Positions 15,912-24,999 of a stretch of DNA of 64,000 nt are shown here, one piece after another; within the stretch, counting starts at the first letter, position 1, and every line of letters starts with the position of its first letter. The DNA is taken from assembly GCA_963726295.1 (NCBI GenBank), contig CAVSBW010000002.1, positions 62,001 to 126,000 of the forward strand, read 5' to 3'. Both the position numbers and the translations under genes were made by a program. The notes beneath the pieces are model-generated. The model had not been told where the DNA came from. It worked only from the letters and a program-made list of their open reading frames with translations, and did no database searches. The stretch is from DASSQJ01 sp963726295 (GTDB lineage Bacteria; Actinomycetota; Actinomycetes; Actinomycetales; Dermatophilaceae).

Positions 15912-16898
15912 TCAGGAGGCGCGGTACGCCAGCCACGCGGACTGCGCCCGCGTCGTCTGGCCGGGGGTGAACTCGAACATGCAGTCGTCGTCGGTGTAGT
16001 CCATGAAGTTGTGGATCGGGTCGGTGCCGGCCTGGCGGCGGCAGGTGTCGGTGCTGTCCGGGGGGCAGTTGTACGCCGGCGAGCGCTCGGCCGGGGTGTC
16101 GGCGACGTAGTCGCCGCTGCCGTTGCAGCCGCCCTGGAAGGTGTGGTAGAGCCCGAGCCAGTGGCCGACCTCGTGGGTGGCGGTGTCGCCCTCGTTGTAC
16201 GGCGACGCGGTGCCACCGGGGAGGCTCTGGTCGAGCATGACGACGCCGTCCATCGGGTCGACACTGGACTTGGGGAACGTCGCCCAGCCGAGCAGCCCGC
16301 CCCCGAGGTCGGCGGTGTAGAAGTTGAGGTCGGCCTTCCCGCCGCGGTGCAGGGCGTTCTTCATGTCACGCTCGGCGGTGGAGCCGTTGGTGAGGCCGTT
16401 GTACCAGCCGGGGTTGTTGTAGTACTCGGTGCTCACGGCGGTGAAGCTGAAGCCGCTCTCGGCGTAGGCCGCGTTGAGCACCGAGATCTGGTTGGCGAGC
16501 ATCGACGACGAAAGCCGGCCCTTGGTGCCGTCGGTGATGACGTGCCAGTAGACGTTCACGGTGGCGCCGGTGAAGGTGCCGCCGCCGCCGCTGCCACCGC
16601 CGCCTCCGGGCTTGCCCTTCGCCTGCACCTTGCCGCGGGAGTCGACGGAGATGCCCTTGGCCTTCATGGCGGCCTTGAGGGCCTTGTCCAGGGCCGCGGC
16701 CCTGGCGTCGCTGAGCTCGTGGGGGTCGAAGCGGGCGCCCGCGTGCCGGCCGGACGTGGCGTCGGTGCGGGTCACGCACGCGGAGCCGGCCGCGTCGGTG
16801 CTCCCCATGGGGCGGGCCGAGGCGGTCGTGGCTGGGACGAGGATGCCGGCCAGGCCCAGGGCGAGAGCGGCGGCAGCGGTGAGTGATCGTGAGCGCAT
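15912..16898 (-). CDS. secreted zinc metalloprotease, M43 (pappalysin-like)
   Basis: A 328-aa secreted protease. Start at 16898 gives a clean Sec signal peptide (MRSRSLTAAAALALGLAGIL to TASARP) with GGAGG upstream; the same frame is open to 17129 but that part lacks protein-like character. After a propeptide and a Gly-rich linker (about residues 100-112), the catalytic domain shows the extended zinc motif HEVGHWLGLYH, the Cys-rich DTPAE loop and the Met-turn HNFMDYTDD. Family role: extracellular peptide hydrolysis. The Gly linker and five or more Cys in the catalytic domain suggest disulfide stabilisation outside the cell. Confidence 0.9.
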   Translation of the reverse strand: MRSRSLTAAAALALGLAGILVPATTASARPMGSTDAAGSACVTRTDATSGRHAGARFDPHELSDARAAALDKALKAAMKAKGISVDSRGKVQAKGKPGGGGGSGGGGTFTGATVNVYWHVITDGTKGRLSSSMLANQISVLNAAYAESGFSFTAVSTEYYNNPGWYNGLTNGSTAERDMKNALHRGGKADLNFYTADLGGGLLGWATFPKSSVDPMDGVVMLDQSLPGGTASPYNEGDTATHEVGHWLGLYHTFQGGCNGSGDYVADTPAERSPAYNCPPDSTDTCRRQAGTDPIHNFMDYTDDDCMFEFTPGQTTRAQSAWLAYRAS

Positions 16899-17079
16899 GA
16901 GGTGACGTCCTCCGGTCAGGTACCGCGCCCCTCCGGCACGGCTGGACCGCAGAGTAGGTGCGCCAGGGTCTGGCAGGGGTCGGTATCGGGCAAAGGATCC
17001 GTAAAAGGTCCCCTGACCTGTGCGAGTAGCGCTCAGTCGTCGCCGTCCTGGGGGGCCCTCAGGCCCTCGTAGAGATATA

Positions 17080-17400
17080 TGAGTGATACACGAATCAACG
17101 GCACTCCTAAGTTGTGTATAAATAAACACGAAAAAGAAACCTGATATAGAGTACTGTGCAGTGTCACATTCGTATGCTGAAACTTGGAACAGAAAATAAA
17201 GAGAGAAAAGCTGCTGGAGAACTACCTAGAGTAAATAGCTATAAGTACAGAAAGAACTAGGTGCTAGCGACCAAATAGACCTGAACATGTACTAAGAGAT
17301 GAAGGACAAACTGATAGAAGCTGTGAGAGAGACGAACGTGCTAGGATTCATCACCGCGCAGCGCAAAGGCGCCAGATGAAAGAAAGACCACGGTGTAGAA
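17080..17400. other. AT-rich patch, no gene recognised
   Basis: From about 17080 the base composition drops sharply from the genome's high GC, with A-rich runs and frequent stops in all frames. I see no ORF, RNA gene or clear repeat. It lies between the promoter side of the M43 protease (16899-17080, ordinary GC) and the recombinase remnants, and is probably mutated or foreign non-coding DNA belonging to that insertion. Confidence 0.6.
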
Positions 17401-17454
17401 CGATGCCGGAAGACCCAGCAGATGACTGCTAGCGCACGACCCTAGCCGGCTATA

Positions 17455-18236
17455 ACGGTCACTGAGTTGTACGCGTTCTAGTCGGTGCGCGGGAACGTGC
17501 CGGCCAACCCGGTACCGCGCGGTCTACCGACCCGCCGTGAACGCGACAACCAGGTAAGGGTGTGAAGTAGGTAAGGGCACCACGACGGACCTAGAAGCGA
17601 AAACTGACCCCGGCCGAGGTAGACGAGTTGATCGAGTAGCTGCGCACCCACATGGAACGGGAGATGGTAGCCGCGATGGTCCAGTGAGAGCTGCGCCGCT
17701 GCGAGATCCTGAGCCTACGCATAGGTGACGTCAACGCGGACGAGCGACGATTGTTCATCAACGACGCAAGAGCGGCGCGCAGCGACTGGTGCCCATCTAG
17801 CCGCGGATATAAGAGCAATGAAAGCCTACCTGGACGTGGAGCGACCTGCAGACGCCGACACCGACGCGATTCCTGATCCTCAAAGACCCCGCCGCGATCA
17901 GCCGTTGACAGCGTACGGGATCGACCAGGTGATAAACGGCGACCGCGCCCGGGAAGAGCTGGTACACGCGTATTGCCAAGAGCTGAGGCACACCTGCCTG
18001 ACAAGGCTGCGCGAGACCGGGATGCCGTAGCGAAGATACAGGCACAGGCCGGGCACGCGTCGATCGATCACCAAGATATACCTGCACCTGGCCGATGACT
18101 GGCTATCTCTCAATAACGGCGCGCAGCCGAGGTCATCGACGCCAAGGTATTAGACGGCACCCCGACCGGGGGACCACCCCCATCGACGCCGCACGAGAAG
18201 CGAGCAGTGATCCCGGGCTTTCGGAGCCTGAGATGA
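17455..18236 (+). pseudogene. decayed tyrosine recombinase, first remnant (RIT-like element)
   Basis: Recognisable but broken recombinase. Joining frames across stops and shifts gives LTPAEVDELI, then LRRCEILSLRIGDVNADE with the catalytic Arg box, YGIDQVINGDRAREEL, the HxxR box ELRHTCLTRLRETGM, and HASID..IYLHLADDWL with the nucleophile Tyr. In-frame TAG and TGA codons appear near 17637 and 17685, and there are several frameshifts. Its TGA (18234-18236) overlaps the ATG of the next recombinase in an ATGA, the arrangement of recombinase-in-trio (RIT) elements. The N-terminal part is missing or unreadable. Not functional as it stands. Confidence 0.8.
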
Positions 18237-19435
18237 GCGAGCGATGCTGCTGCAAAACTGGGCACAGCTAGAGGCGGCTCAACGCAGGTGATGGCCACGA
18301 TGCGTGCCTCATGGACCAGGTCGCGTGCGTGCTGCGCTCGGGTAGCGTCGGTAATGCCGACCTAGCGCTGCGCTCGTTGGAGACCTACCTGGCTGCCGAC
18401 ATCCTGAAATGGACCGGGTCCGCGACATCGGCCGCCGCACGTAGAAGGGTTCAAGCCGTGGCTGGCGGCCCGCCCGGACAGAACCGCGCCCGCTGACTCC
18501 GGCCACCATCGCACACTGCCTCGGCAAGATGCGAGTGTTCTTCCTGCGGATCGACGAATGGGGCTGGGACTAAGAAACGACGAGGGTGCCGATGTTCCTC
18601 GGTACGTCCCCAAACAGCACCACGCTCTGCCCAAGGCCCTGGACGACGCCACCGCCGCGAAGCTGCTGCGCGCCGCCCAGGCTGAGAAGCGCATGCTCGT
18701 CGGGGTCTCTGTGGATTTACTGCTGAGCACCGGGCTGCGGGTCGGGGAGTACACCGCCCTGAGCGCCGACGCCGTCGTCCTGATCGGTGACACCCACTGG
18801 CTGCACGTGCCGGTCGGCAAGCTCCACGAAACAGCTACCTGTAACTGCACCCGCGAATCGTGCACCTGGTGAACAACTACCGGGCCGTGCACGTCCCGCC
18901 AGAGCACCCGCTGCTGCTGCCACGCGAGAACGGCAAACGACAGAACTGGCACGGCGTGACCAGGATCTCAACCGCGAAGGCGACGCGGCCGGGCTGGGAC
19001 ACATGCACCCCCAGCAGCTGCGGCACACCCTGGATACACAGGCCATCAAATGGGGCATGAGAATAGAGGAGATAGAAGAGATGCTGGGACACAAGTCTTT
19101 GGACATGACCTTGGTGTACGACAAGATCGCCAACCGCACCGTGGCCCAGGAGTACTTCACCGTCGCCGCCAAGGTCGACGCCTTGTACGCCTCCCGCGCG
19201 CCCCCGCCGACGACCTCGGACTAAACATGGCCCGCCTGAACTGCGAGCACTACCGGATGCTCGGCAACGGCTAATGCGCGCGACGAAAGGTCATGGACTG
19301 ACAGTTCGAGAACATCTGCGAGTGGTGCACGTTCTTCCAAACGAGCATCGAGTTCCGCCCCACCCTGCTCGCCAACGCCAAGACGCCTGCGACAAGGGAC
19401 AAGCGACGAGCCAGTCTCCGCCAGCCATCACCGGC
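18233..19435 (+). pseudogene. decayed tyrosine recombinase, second remnant (RIT-like element)
   Basis: A second recombinase in pieces: LTPATIAHCLGKMRVFFLR-type core-binding domain near 18500, then DDATAAKLLRAAQAEKRM and LLSTGLRVGEYTALSADAV with the catalytic Arg (18640-18780), a frameshift near 18835, VHLVNNYRAVHVPPEHPLLL, another shift, HPQQLRHTLDTQAIKWGM (HxxR box), MLGHKSLDMTLVYDKIANRT with the Tyr, and the Cys-type tail ICEWCTFFQTSIEFRPTL near 19320-19360. At least four frame breaks or stops. The reading ends where the DUF3039 gene begins on the other strand, marking the insertion junction near 19435. Confidence 0.8.
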
Positions 19436-19717
19436 CTCGAGACCCAGAGTCTCGGGACTCTCCTTGCACGTCGGACACACCGGGAACCGCTTGGGGTCGC
19501 GGCCGGGGACCCACACCTTCCCGCACAGGGCGGTGACCGGCTCGCCGGACAGGGCGCTCTCGAGGATCTTCTCCTTGCGCACGTAGTGCGCGAACCGCTC
19601 GTGGTCGCCCGGCTCGGCGACCTGCGGGGTGGTCTCGGTGCGTTCGAGCACCGCCGTCTGCGTCTGCGGCTGACCGGGGGCGTTCGGGTCGTCCAGCGGC
19701 GGCGTCGTCTCGCTCAT
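19271..19717 (-). CDS. DUF3039 protein with replaced C-terminus
   Basis: The first about 92 residues are a normal DUF3039 protein: a disordered N-terminus, then FAHYVRKEKILESALSGEPV, and the Cys motif ALCGKVWVPGRDPKRFPVCPTCKE, which probably binds zinc. After CPTCKE the frame runs antisense through the recombinase remnant for a further 56 residues with unrelated Arg-rich sequence, ending at 19271. The natural C-terminus of the family is a short tail, so the insertion has swapped it rather than destroyed the conserved core. Function of DUF3039 is unknown; the truncated gene could still be active. Confidence 0.75.
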   Translation of the reverse strand: MSETTPPLDDPNAPGQPQTQTAVLERTETTPQVAEPGDHERFAHYVRKEKILESALSGEPVTALCGKVWVPGRDPKRFPVCPTCKESPETLGLEAGDGWRRLARRLSLVAGVLALASRVGRNSMLVWKNVHHSQMFSNCQSMTFRRAH

Positions 19718-19740
19718 GGTTCGAGCGTACGCCGGACCGC

Positions 19741-20301
19741 TCAGTTCTGTTCGGGGTCCGGCGGGTACCAGGCGACCCAGCGCAGGGGCTCCGGCTGGCG
19801 TCGCAGGACCCGACGCCAGAGGTCCTCGGGGTTCTGGGTGAAGGCGTCGCCGCTCTCGGTGTCGACGACGAACCACGAGCCGGTGCTCACCTCCTCCTCG
19901 AGCTGGCCGGGTGACCAGCCCGCGTATCCGGCGAAGATGCGCAGGCCGGCCACCTGGGGGGCGACGAGGACCGGCGGGGTGTCGAGGTCGACGAGCGCGA
20001 CCGACCCGAAGAGGCGTCGCACGCCCGTGGGCTCCGGTGAGTCACCGGGCACGGCCACCAGGCCCAGGGCGGAGTCCAGCTGGACCGGCCCGCCCTGGAA
20101 CACCTTCGACGGCTTGCTGGCGTGCTCCTCCCATCCGGGGAGGACGGTGTCGATGTCGGCGTCGATGGGCCGGTTGAGCACGAGACCCTGGGCGCCGTCG
20201 TCACCGTGGTGCAGCACGAGGACGACGCCGCGGTGGAAGACGCCCTCCTCGATCTGCGGCGTCGCGACGAGGAGCTGCCCTGTCGTGTGGGTCTCGCTCA
20301 C
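19741..20301 (-). CDS. YqgE/AlgH family protein
   Basis: A 186-aa AlgH/YqgE protein (UPF0301). Typical features are GQLLVATPQIEEGVFHRGVV at the start, HHGDDGAQGLVLNRP, VFQGGPV and the late RIFAGYAGWSPGQLEEEV. Cytoplasmic; molecular function not established for the family. Its ATG overlaps the TGA of the upstream RNA helicase by 4 bp, so the two are translationally coupled. Confidence 0.93.
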   Translation of the reverse strand: MSETHTTGQLLVATPQIEEGVFHRGVVLVLHHGDDGAQGLVLNRPIDADIDTVLPGWEEHASKPSKVFQGGPVQLDSALGLVAVPGDSPEPTGVRRLFGSVALVDLDTPPVLVAPQVAGLRIFAGYAGWSPGQLEEEVSTGSWFVVDTESGDAFTQNPEDLWRRVLRRQPEPLRWVAWYPPDPEQN

Positions 20302-22295
20302 CCGTCCATTCTGCCAACGGAGGACCCGCCGCGTCCGGCGCCTCGACGAGGTCGGCCGGCACCGGTCGGACGTCGTCCGGCGTTACGAGGACCGCCCTTC
20401 CCGGGGTGGCCCCCGCGGCGCTGGGGGCGTCGCGCCTCGAGCAGCGGGCGCCACACCCCGTCGGGCACGGGGGTGCCGCTGGGCGTGCGGCCGCCGAGCC
20501 CGCGCATGACGGCGTCACCCGGGGAGACCCGGTTGGTCGCGGCGTCGGCGCCCGCCCCCTCGATGATGCGCGTCACCATCTTCCGCTGGTGCGGCAGGGC
20601 GAGCATGACGACGGCGCCCTGCTCCCCCGCTCGTGCGGTGCGGCCGGAGCGGTGGAGGTAGTCCTTGTGGTCGCGGGGCGGGTCCACCTGGACGACGAGG
20701 CCGACGTCGTCGACGTGGATACCACGGGCGGCCACGTCGGTGGCGACGAGCACGGGCATCCGACCGTCGCGGAATGCCCCGAGCACCCGGTTGCGGACGG
20801 CCTGCGAGAGGCCCCCGTGCAGTGACGCGGCCAGGACGCCGCGGTCGCGCAGCTCGCCGGCGATCCGGTCAGCACCCAGCTGGGTACGGGCGAAGACGAT
20901 CACTCGCCCCTCGCGGCCGGCCAGCTCGGCGGTGAGCGCCTTCTTGTCCTGTGGGTCGATGAGCAGCACGTGGTGGCTCATCGTCGTCACCGCGGCCTGC
21001 GCCTCGTCGGTGGAGTGCGTCACCGGGTCGACGAGGTACCGGGCGACGAGGTCGTCGACGCCACGGTCGAGGGTCGCCGAGAACAGCATCCGCTGGCCGC
21101 CTACGGGCAGGGCGTCGAGGATGGCCGTCACCTCGGGGAGGAAGCCCATGTCGGCCATGTGGTCGGCCTCGTCGAGCACGGCGACGGCGACGTCGTCGAG
21201 CTCGACCGCGCCACGCTCCATGAGGTCCGTGAGCCGTCCGGGCGTGGCGACGAGGAGGTCGACGCCCTTGGCCAGCGAGGAGATCTGCGGCTCGTACGAG
21301 AGGCCGCCGGCCACGAGCCGATGCCGCAGGCCGGTGACGTGCACGAACGGCTCGAGGGCGTCGCTCACCTGCATCGCCAGCTCGCGGGTGGGGACGAGGA
21401 CGAGGGCCCGGGGACGCCGGCTCGCCGGCCTGGTGCCGTCGGCCAGGCGGGCCACCATCGGCAGCCCGAAGGCGATGGTCTTGCCCGAGCCGGTCCTGCC
21501 TCGGCCGAGGACGTCGCGTCCGGCCAGCGCGTCGGGCACGGCCGCGGCCTGGATCGGGAACGGGTCGGTGATGCCGTCTCGGGCCAGCCGCTCCACGAGC
21601 CGTTCGGGCAGGCCGAGCGCGGCGAACCCGTTGTCGGCCGTGACGTCCTTCGGGCCGCCGGCCGTGGATGAGTAGCGGGTCCAGGTGTCGGCCTCCGCGC
21701 GCAGCGCCTCGGCCTCCACGAAGCTCATCGGCTGCTCGGCGTGCCGGCCCTCGTGGCGGTCCCGGCGTGCGGGATCGGCGACACGGGGGCTGCGCTCGCG
21801 CACCGGACGCTCGCCGCGCTCGCGGCGCGGCCTGGGCTCGTGCGGTCGCTGACCGCGGTGGTCATCGCGGCGGCGGTCGTCACCGCGCCGGTCGTCACGT
21901 CGACGGTCTTCGGGCGGTCGGTCGTCACGGGGGCGGTCCGCACGGCGACGGTCGTCACCACGCGAGTCGTTCCGGGCGCGGTCGTCGCGCGGCCGGTCGT
22001 CCCGGGGGCGGTCCGCACCGCGACGGTCGTCGCTGCGCCAGTCGTCGCGCCGGCGGTCGTCGCGAGCGGGACGGCCGGCTCGGCGCGGGTCCTCGCGGTC
22101 CCAGCGGGGCGAGCGCTCGTCGCGGGGTCGCTTGGCCCGGGGTGCGTCGCCGTCGGAGCGGCCGGGTCGGCTCGTGGTGCGAGCGTCGCCCTGGCCGCGG
22201 TGGGGCTTCTTGGGAGTCGTGCGGGCCTGCGCCTTCTGGGCAGCGGTCCATCGGGCCTTCGGCCCGGATGCCTTCTTGGGCATGGGGGTGTTCAC
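20298..22295 (-). CDS. DEAD-box RNA helicase with long charged N-terminal repeat tract
   Basis: A 665-aa helicase. Residues about 45-190 are a low-complexity Arg/Asp tract built of DDR and RRDD-type repeats, presumably disordered. The catalytic core starts with the Q-motif region GFAALGLPERLVERL and ITDPFPIQ, then Walker A GRGRTGSGKT, PTRELA, DEAD in VLDEADHMADMGF, SATLDRG, and the second domain with VATDVAARGIHVDDV and HRSGRTARAG. Family role: ATP-dependent RNA unwinding in ribosome assembly or mRNA decay. Start 22295 is used; a second ATG lies four codons in. Upstream 22296-22505 is non-coding and may be a long leader. Confidence 0.93.
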   Translation of the reverse strand: MNTPMPKKASGPKARWTAAQKAQARTTPKKPHRGQGDARTTSRPGRSDGDAPRAKRPRDERSPRWDREDPRRAGRPARDDRRRDDWRSDDRRGADRPRDDRPRDDRARNDSRGDDRRRADRPRDDRPPEDRRRDDRRGDDRRRDDHRGQRPHEPRPRRERGERPVRERSPRVADPARRDRHEGRHAEQPMSFVEAEALRAEADTWTRYSSTAGGPKDVTADNGFAALGLPERLVERLARDGITDPFPIQAAAVPDALAGRDVLGRGRTGSGKTIAFGLPMVARLADGTRPASRRPRALVLVPTRELAMQVSDALEPFVHVTGLRHRLVAGGLSYEPQISSLAKGVDLLVATPGRLTDLMERGAVELDDVAVAVLDEADHMADMGFLPEVTAILDALPVGGQRMLFSATLDRGVDDLVARYLVDPVTHSTDEAQAAVTTMSHHVLLIDPQDKKALTAELAGREGRVIVFARTQLGADRIAGELRDRGVLAASLHGGLSQAVRNRVLGAFRDGRMPVLVATDVAARGIHVDDVGLVVQVDPPRDHKDYLHRSGRTARAGEQGAVVMLALPHQRKMVTRIIEGAGADAATNRVSPGDAVMRGLGGRTPSGTPVPDGVWRPLLEARRPQRRGGHPGKGGPRNAGRRPTGAGRPRRGAGRGGSSVGRMDG

Positions 22296-22505
22296 CTGTG
22301 CTTCGTCGTGGGGATCGGCGTTCAGACAGACACGTCGTCGGCCGATGGCGAAGCAGCGAGATCAACGAGTCTCCGGACCAGCAGTGGTCCTGGGTGGCCG
22401 GTTCGACGCGAGTGTCACCGGCGTCCCGGGTGCGGGTGGGCGGGGCCGCGACCTGCGACCCAAGGGGCGCAGCCAAGCGCCCGAGCACCTCGGGAACACC
22501 GAAGT

Positions 22506-22877
22506 CTACCAGCGGGTCAGGGGTGCTCCGCGCCACGCAAGACGCCACACCGTCCACCCGAGGGCGACCCCGGCGAGGTCGGCGAGCGCGTCCACGGCGT
22601 CCCCCGACCGGTCCGGCAGCACCAGCCCCTGCACCAGCTCGCTGACCCCGGCGTGCACGGCGAAGACCCCGAGGACCACGCGCGGGTCGACTCCGAGCAG
22701 GAGCAGCAGGAGCACCGGAACCGCGAAGAGGAGGAGGTGGATGACCTTGTCGGCTCCGGGGAAGAGGGGCACGCCCGGCGCCGACGGCGCGTAGAGGACG
22801 ACGAGCTGGACGAGCACCGCGACGGAGGCGGCGGTGGTGAGCGCGAACCGAGCCGCTCCCCCGGTGGCGGTCCTCAC
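22506..22877 (-). CDS. VanZ-like membrane protein
   Basis: A 123-aa protein with about four membrane helices and the VanZ-family pattern DKVIHLLLFAVP, then HAGVSELVQGLVLPDRSGDAVDALADLAGVALG. Start is the GTG at 22877, which overlaps the TGA of the malic enzyme gene by 4 bp (GTGA), giving translational coupling. The VanZ family is associated with teicoplanin resistance in enterococci, but most homologues have no known role, so no resistance function is claimed. Confidence 0.8.
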   Translation of the reverse strand: MRTATGGAARFALTTAASVAVLVQLVVLYAPSAPGVPLFPGADKVIHLLLFAVPVLLLLLLGVDPRVVLGVFAVHAGVSELVQGLVLPDRSGDAVDALADLAGVALGWTVWRLAWRGAPLTRW

Positions 22878-24310
22878 CCCCGGCTGTCCTCCGCCTCGGC
22901 CCACTCCCGGTCCCCGCGCTCGGCCGCCGCCTGCACGGCGTCGGCGACGACCTCGCTGACGTCCGGGTGGAACACGCTGGGGATGATGTACGTCGCGTTG
23001 CGCTCGTCGTCGCTCACCACGTTCGCGAGGGCCTCGGCGGCAGCCAGCAGCACGTCGAAGGTCACGTGCCGGACACCCGCGTCGATGAGGCCGCGGAACA
23101 CGCCGGGGAAGACGAGGACGTTGTTGATCTGGTTGGCGAAGTCGGACCGCCCGGTGGCCACCACCCTGGCGTGGCGCGCCGCGATGTCGGGGTCGATCTC
23201 GGGAGTGGGGTTGGCCAGCGCGAAGACGATGCTGTCGGGAGCCATCGACGCCACGGCCTCCCCGCTGAGGATGTTCGGCGCCGAGACCCCGAGGAACACG
23301 TCGGCACCCCGCATGGCGTCGGCGAGGGACCCCGTGACGCCCTCGGCGTTCGTGTGCGCCGCGATCCACTCGTGGTTCGGGTGGTCGCCGGAGAGCACGT
23401 CCGCACGGTCGCCGTGTACCACGCCGTCGATGTCGGTGACCACCACGTGGCGCGCGCCCGCGTGCAGCAGCAGCTTGAGGATGGCGGTCCCGGCGGCGCC
23501 GGCGCCACTCATCACCATCCGCACGTCCTCGAGCGGCTTGCCGACGACCCGGAGCGCGTTGCGCAGCGCGGCCAGGACCACGATGGCAGTGCCGTGCTGG
23601 TCGTCGTGGAAGACCGGGATGTCGAGCTCCTCGCGCAGCCGGGCCTCGATCTCGAAGCAACGCGGTGCGGAGATGTCCTCGAGGTTGATGCCGGCGAACA
23701 CCGGCGCGACCGCCTTGACCGTGCGGATGATCTCCTCGGTGTCCGTCGTGTCGAGGCACAGCGGGAAGGCGTCGATGTCGGCGAAGCGCTTGAACAGCGC
23801 CGCCTTGCCCTCCATGACCGGCAGGGCGGCCAGCGGGCCGATGTCACCGAGCCCCAGCACCGCGGTGCCGTCGGTGACGACGGCGACGGTGTTGCGCTTG
23901 ATGGTCAGCCGCCGGGCGTCCTCCGGGTTCTGGGCGATCGCCGTGCAGACCCGCGCCACCCCCGGTGTGTAGATGAGCGAGAGGTCGTCGCGGGTGCGGA
24001 TCGGCACCTTGGACTCCACGGTGAGCTTGCCGCCCAGGTGCAGCAGGAAGGTCCGGTCGGAGACCTTGCCGATCTCGACCCCCTCGACCGCCTGCATCCG
24101 GTCGACGATCTCCTCCGCATGGTCGGGGTCGCGGGTGAGCATCGTGAGGTCCACGCGCATCCGCGCCTGACCCGATCCGGTGACGTCCAGACCGGTGACG
24201 ACTCCCCCCACCGCCTCGATGAGGCTCGAGAGCTCGCTCACCGCCGTGGGCCGGGCGGGCAGCGAGAGGCGGACGGTGACGGAGTTGGCGATCGAGGGTG
24301 CGGCGGGCAT
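22874..24310 (-). CDS. NAD-dependent malic enzyme with N-terminal ACT domain
   Basis: A 478-aa oxaloacetate-decarboxylating malic enzyme (malate to pyruvate and CO2). Residues about 10-85 form an ACT regulatory domain (VRLSLPARPTAVSELSSLIE). The catalytic part shows LSLIYTPGVARVC (Tyr), TDGTAVLGLGDIG, NLEDISAPRCFEIE (metal Glu/Asp), FHDDQHGTAIV and the NAD-binding GAGAAGTAI. The ACT domain suggests allosteric control, perhaps by an amino acid; this is inference. VanZ is coupled downstream, and the SIMPL gene is divergent. Confidence 0.94.
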   Translation of the reverse strand: MPAAPSIANSVTVRLSLPARPTAVSELSSLIEAVGGVVTGLDVTGSGQARMRVDLTMLTRDPDHAEEIVDRMQAVEGVEIGKVSDRTFLLHLGGKLTVESKVPIRTRDDLSLIYTPGVARVCTAIAQNPEDARRLTIKRNTVAVVTDGTAVLGLGDIGPLAALPVMEGKAALFKRFADIDAFPLCLDTTDTEEIIRTVKAVAPVFAGINLEDISAPRCFEIEARLREELDIPVFHDDQHGTAIVVLAALRNALRVVGKPLEDVRMVMSGAGAAGTAILKLLLHAGARHVVVTDIDGVVHGDRADVLSGDHPNHEWIAAHTNAEGVTGSLADAMRGADVFLGVSAPNILSGEAVASMAPDSIVFALANPTPEIDPDIAARHARVVATGRSDFANQINNVLVFPGVFRGLIDAGVRHVTFDVLLAAAEALANVVSDDERNATYIIPSVFHPDVSEVVADAVQAAAERGDREWAEAEDSRG

Positions 24311-24390
24311 GGAGATGATTCAACCGCCTACCGCGGCGTAGTCCGAGTCGCCGGACCGGCCGTCTCGGAAGCGGCCCTACAGTTGCCGGC

Positions 24391-24999
24391 ATGTCGGACC
24401 ACGTCGTCGTCACCGGGTCCGGCACCGCCAGCGCGGTGCCGGACGTCGTCGTCCTGGCCGTTCGCGTGGAGGTGGAGGACGCGGACGCGTCCGGCGCCCT
24501 CGCCCGCGCCGCCGCCGCCAGCACCGCCCTGCACGAGGCGGCGGCCGCCGGCGGTGTGGTCGCCGGCGACCGGCGCACCACCGACGTCGGGGTACAGCCG
24601 CACCGGGACGCCGAGCGGGAACGGGTCATCGCCTATCGGGCCCACCAGCGGGTACGGCTTCGGGTCCGTGACGTCGCCGCCGTCGGTGACCTGCTCACCG
24701 CACTGGCCAGTGCCACCGGCGACGCCTTCCGCCTCGACGACCTGCGCTTCGAGGTGGACGACCCCGCGGTGCTGCTCGAGCAGGCGCGTGCGGCCGCGTT
24801 CGCGGACGCGCGCGCTCGGGCCGTGCAGTACGCCGACCTGGCCGGCCGCGCACTGGGGCCCGTGCTGCGAGTCCTCGAGGGCGAGGGGGCCGCGCCGGTG
24901 GCCCGGGGGATGGCGATGGCGGCGTCGATGCCGATCGCGCCCGGCGAGAGCGACGTCCGGGCCGCCGTCGTGGTGCGCTTCGGCCTGGGCCCGTCATGA
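24391..24999 (+). CDS. SIMPL domain (DUF541) protein
   Basis: A 202-aa SIMPL/DUF541 protein starting VVVTGSGTASAVPDVVVLAVRVE, with the family's later RVRDVAAVGDLLTAL and DDLRFEVDD segments. No signal peptide is visible, unlike many exported members. Roles in oxidative-stress tolerance and signalling have been suggested for some relatives. Its stop overlaps the ATG of the next gene (ATGA). Confidence 0.85.
   Translation: MSDHVVVTGSGTASAVPDVVVLAVRVEVEDADASGALARAAAASTALHEAAAAGGVVAGDRRTTDVGVQPHRDAERERVIAYRAHQRVRLRVRDVAAVGDLLTALASATGDAFRLDDLRFEVDDPAVLLEQARAAAFADARARAVQYADLAGRALGPVLRVLEGEGAAPVARGMAMAASMPIAPGESDVRAAVVVRFGLGPS

Noticed and set aside
16899..17129. N-terminal extension of the M43 protease
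   Set aside because: The signal peptide and SD fix the start at 16898; the extension runs into the AT-rich patch.
22506..22877. VanZ as a glycopeptide resistance gene
   Set aside because: No van regulatory or ligase genes are nearby and VanZ-like proteins are common without any resistance role.
21741..23972. A long plus-strand frame across the RNA helicase, VanZ and malic enzyme region
   Set aside because: It is antisense to three recognised genes and shows only low-complexity Val/Thr/Ala and Ser/Arg composition.
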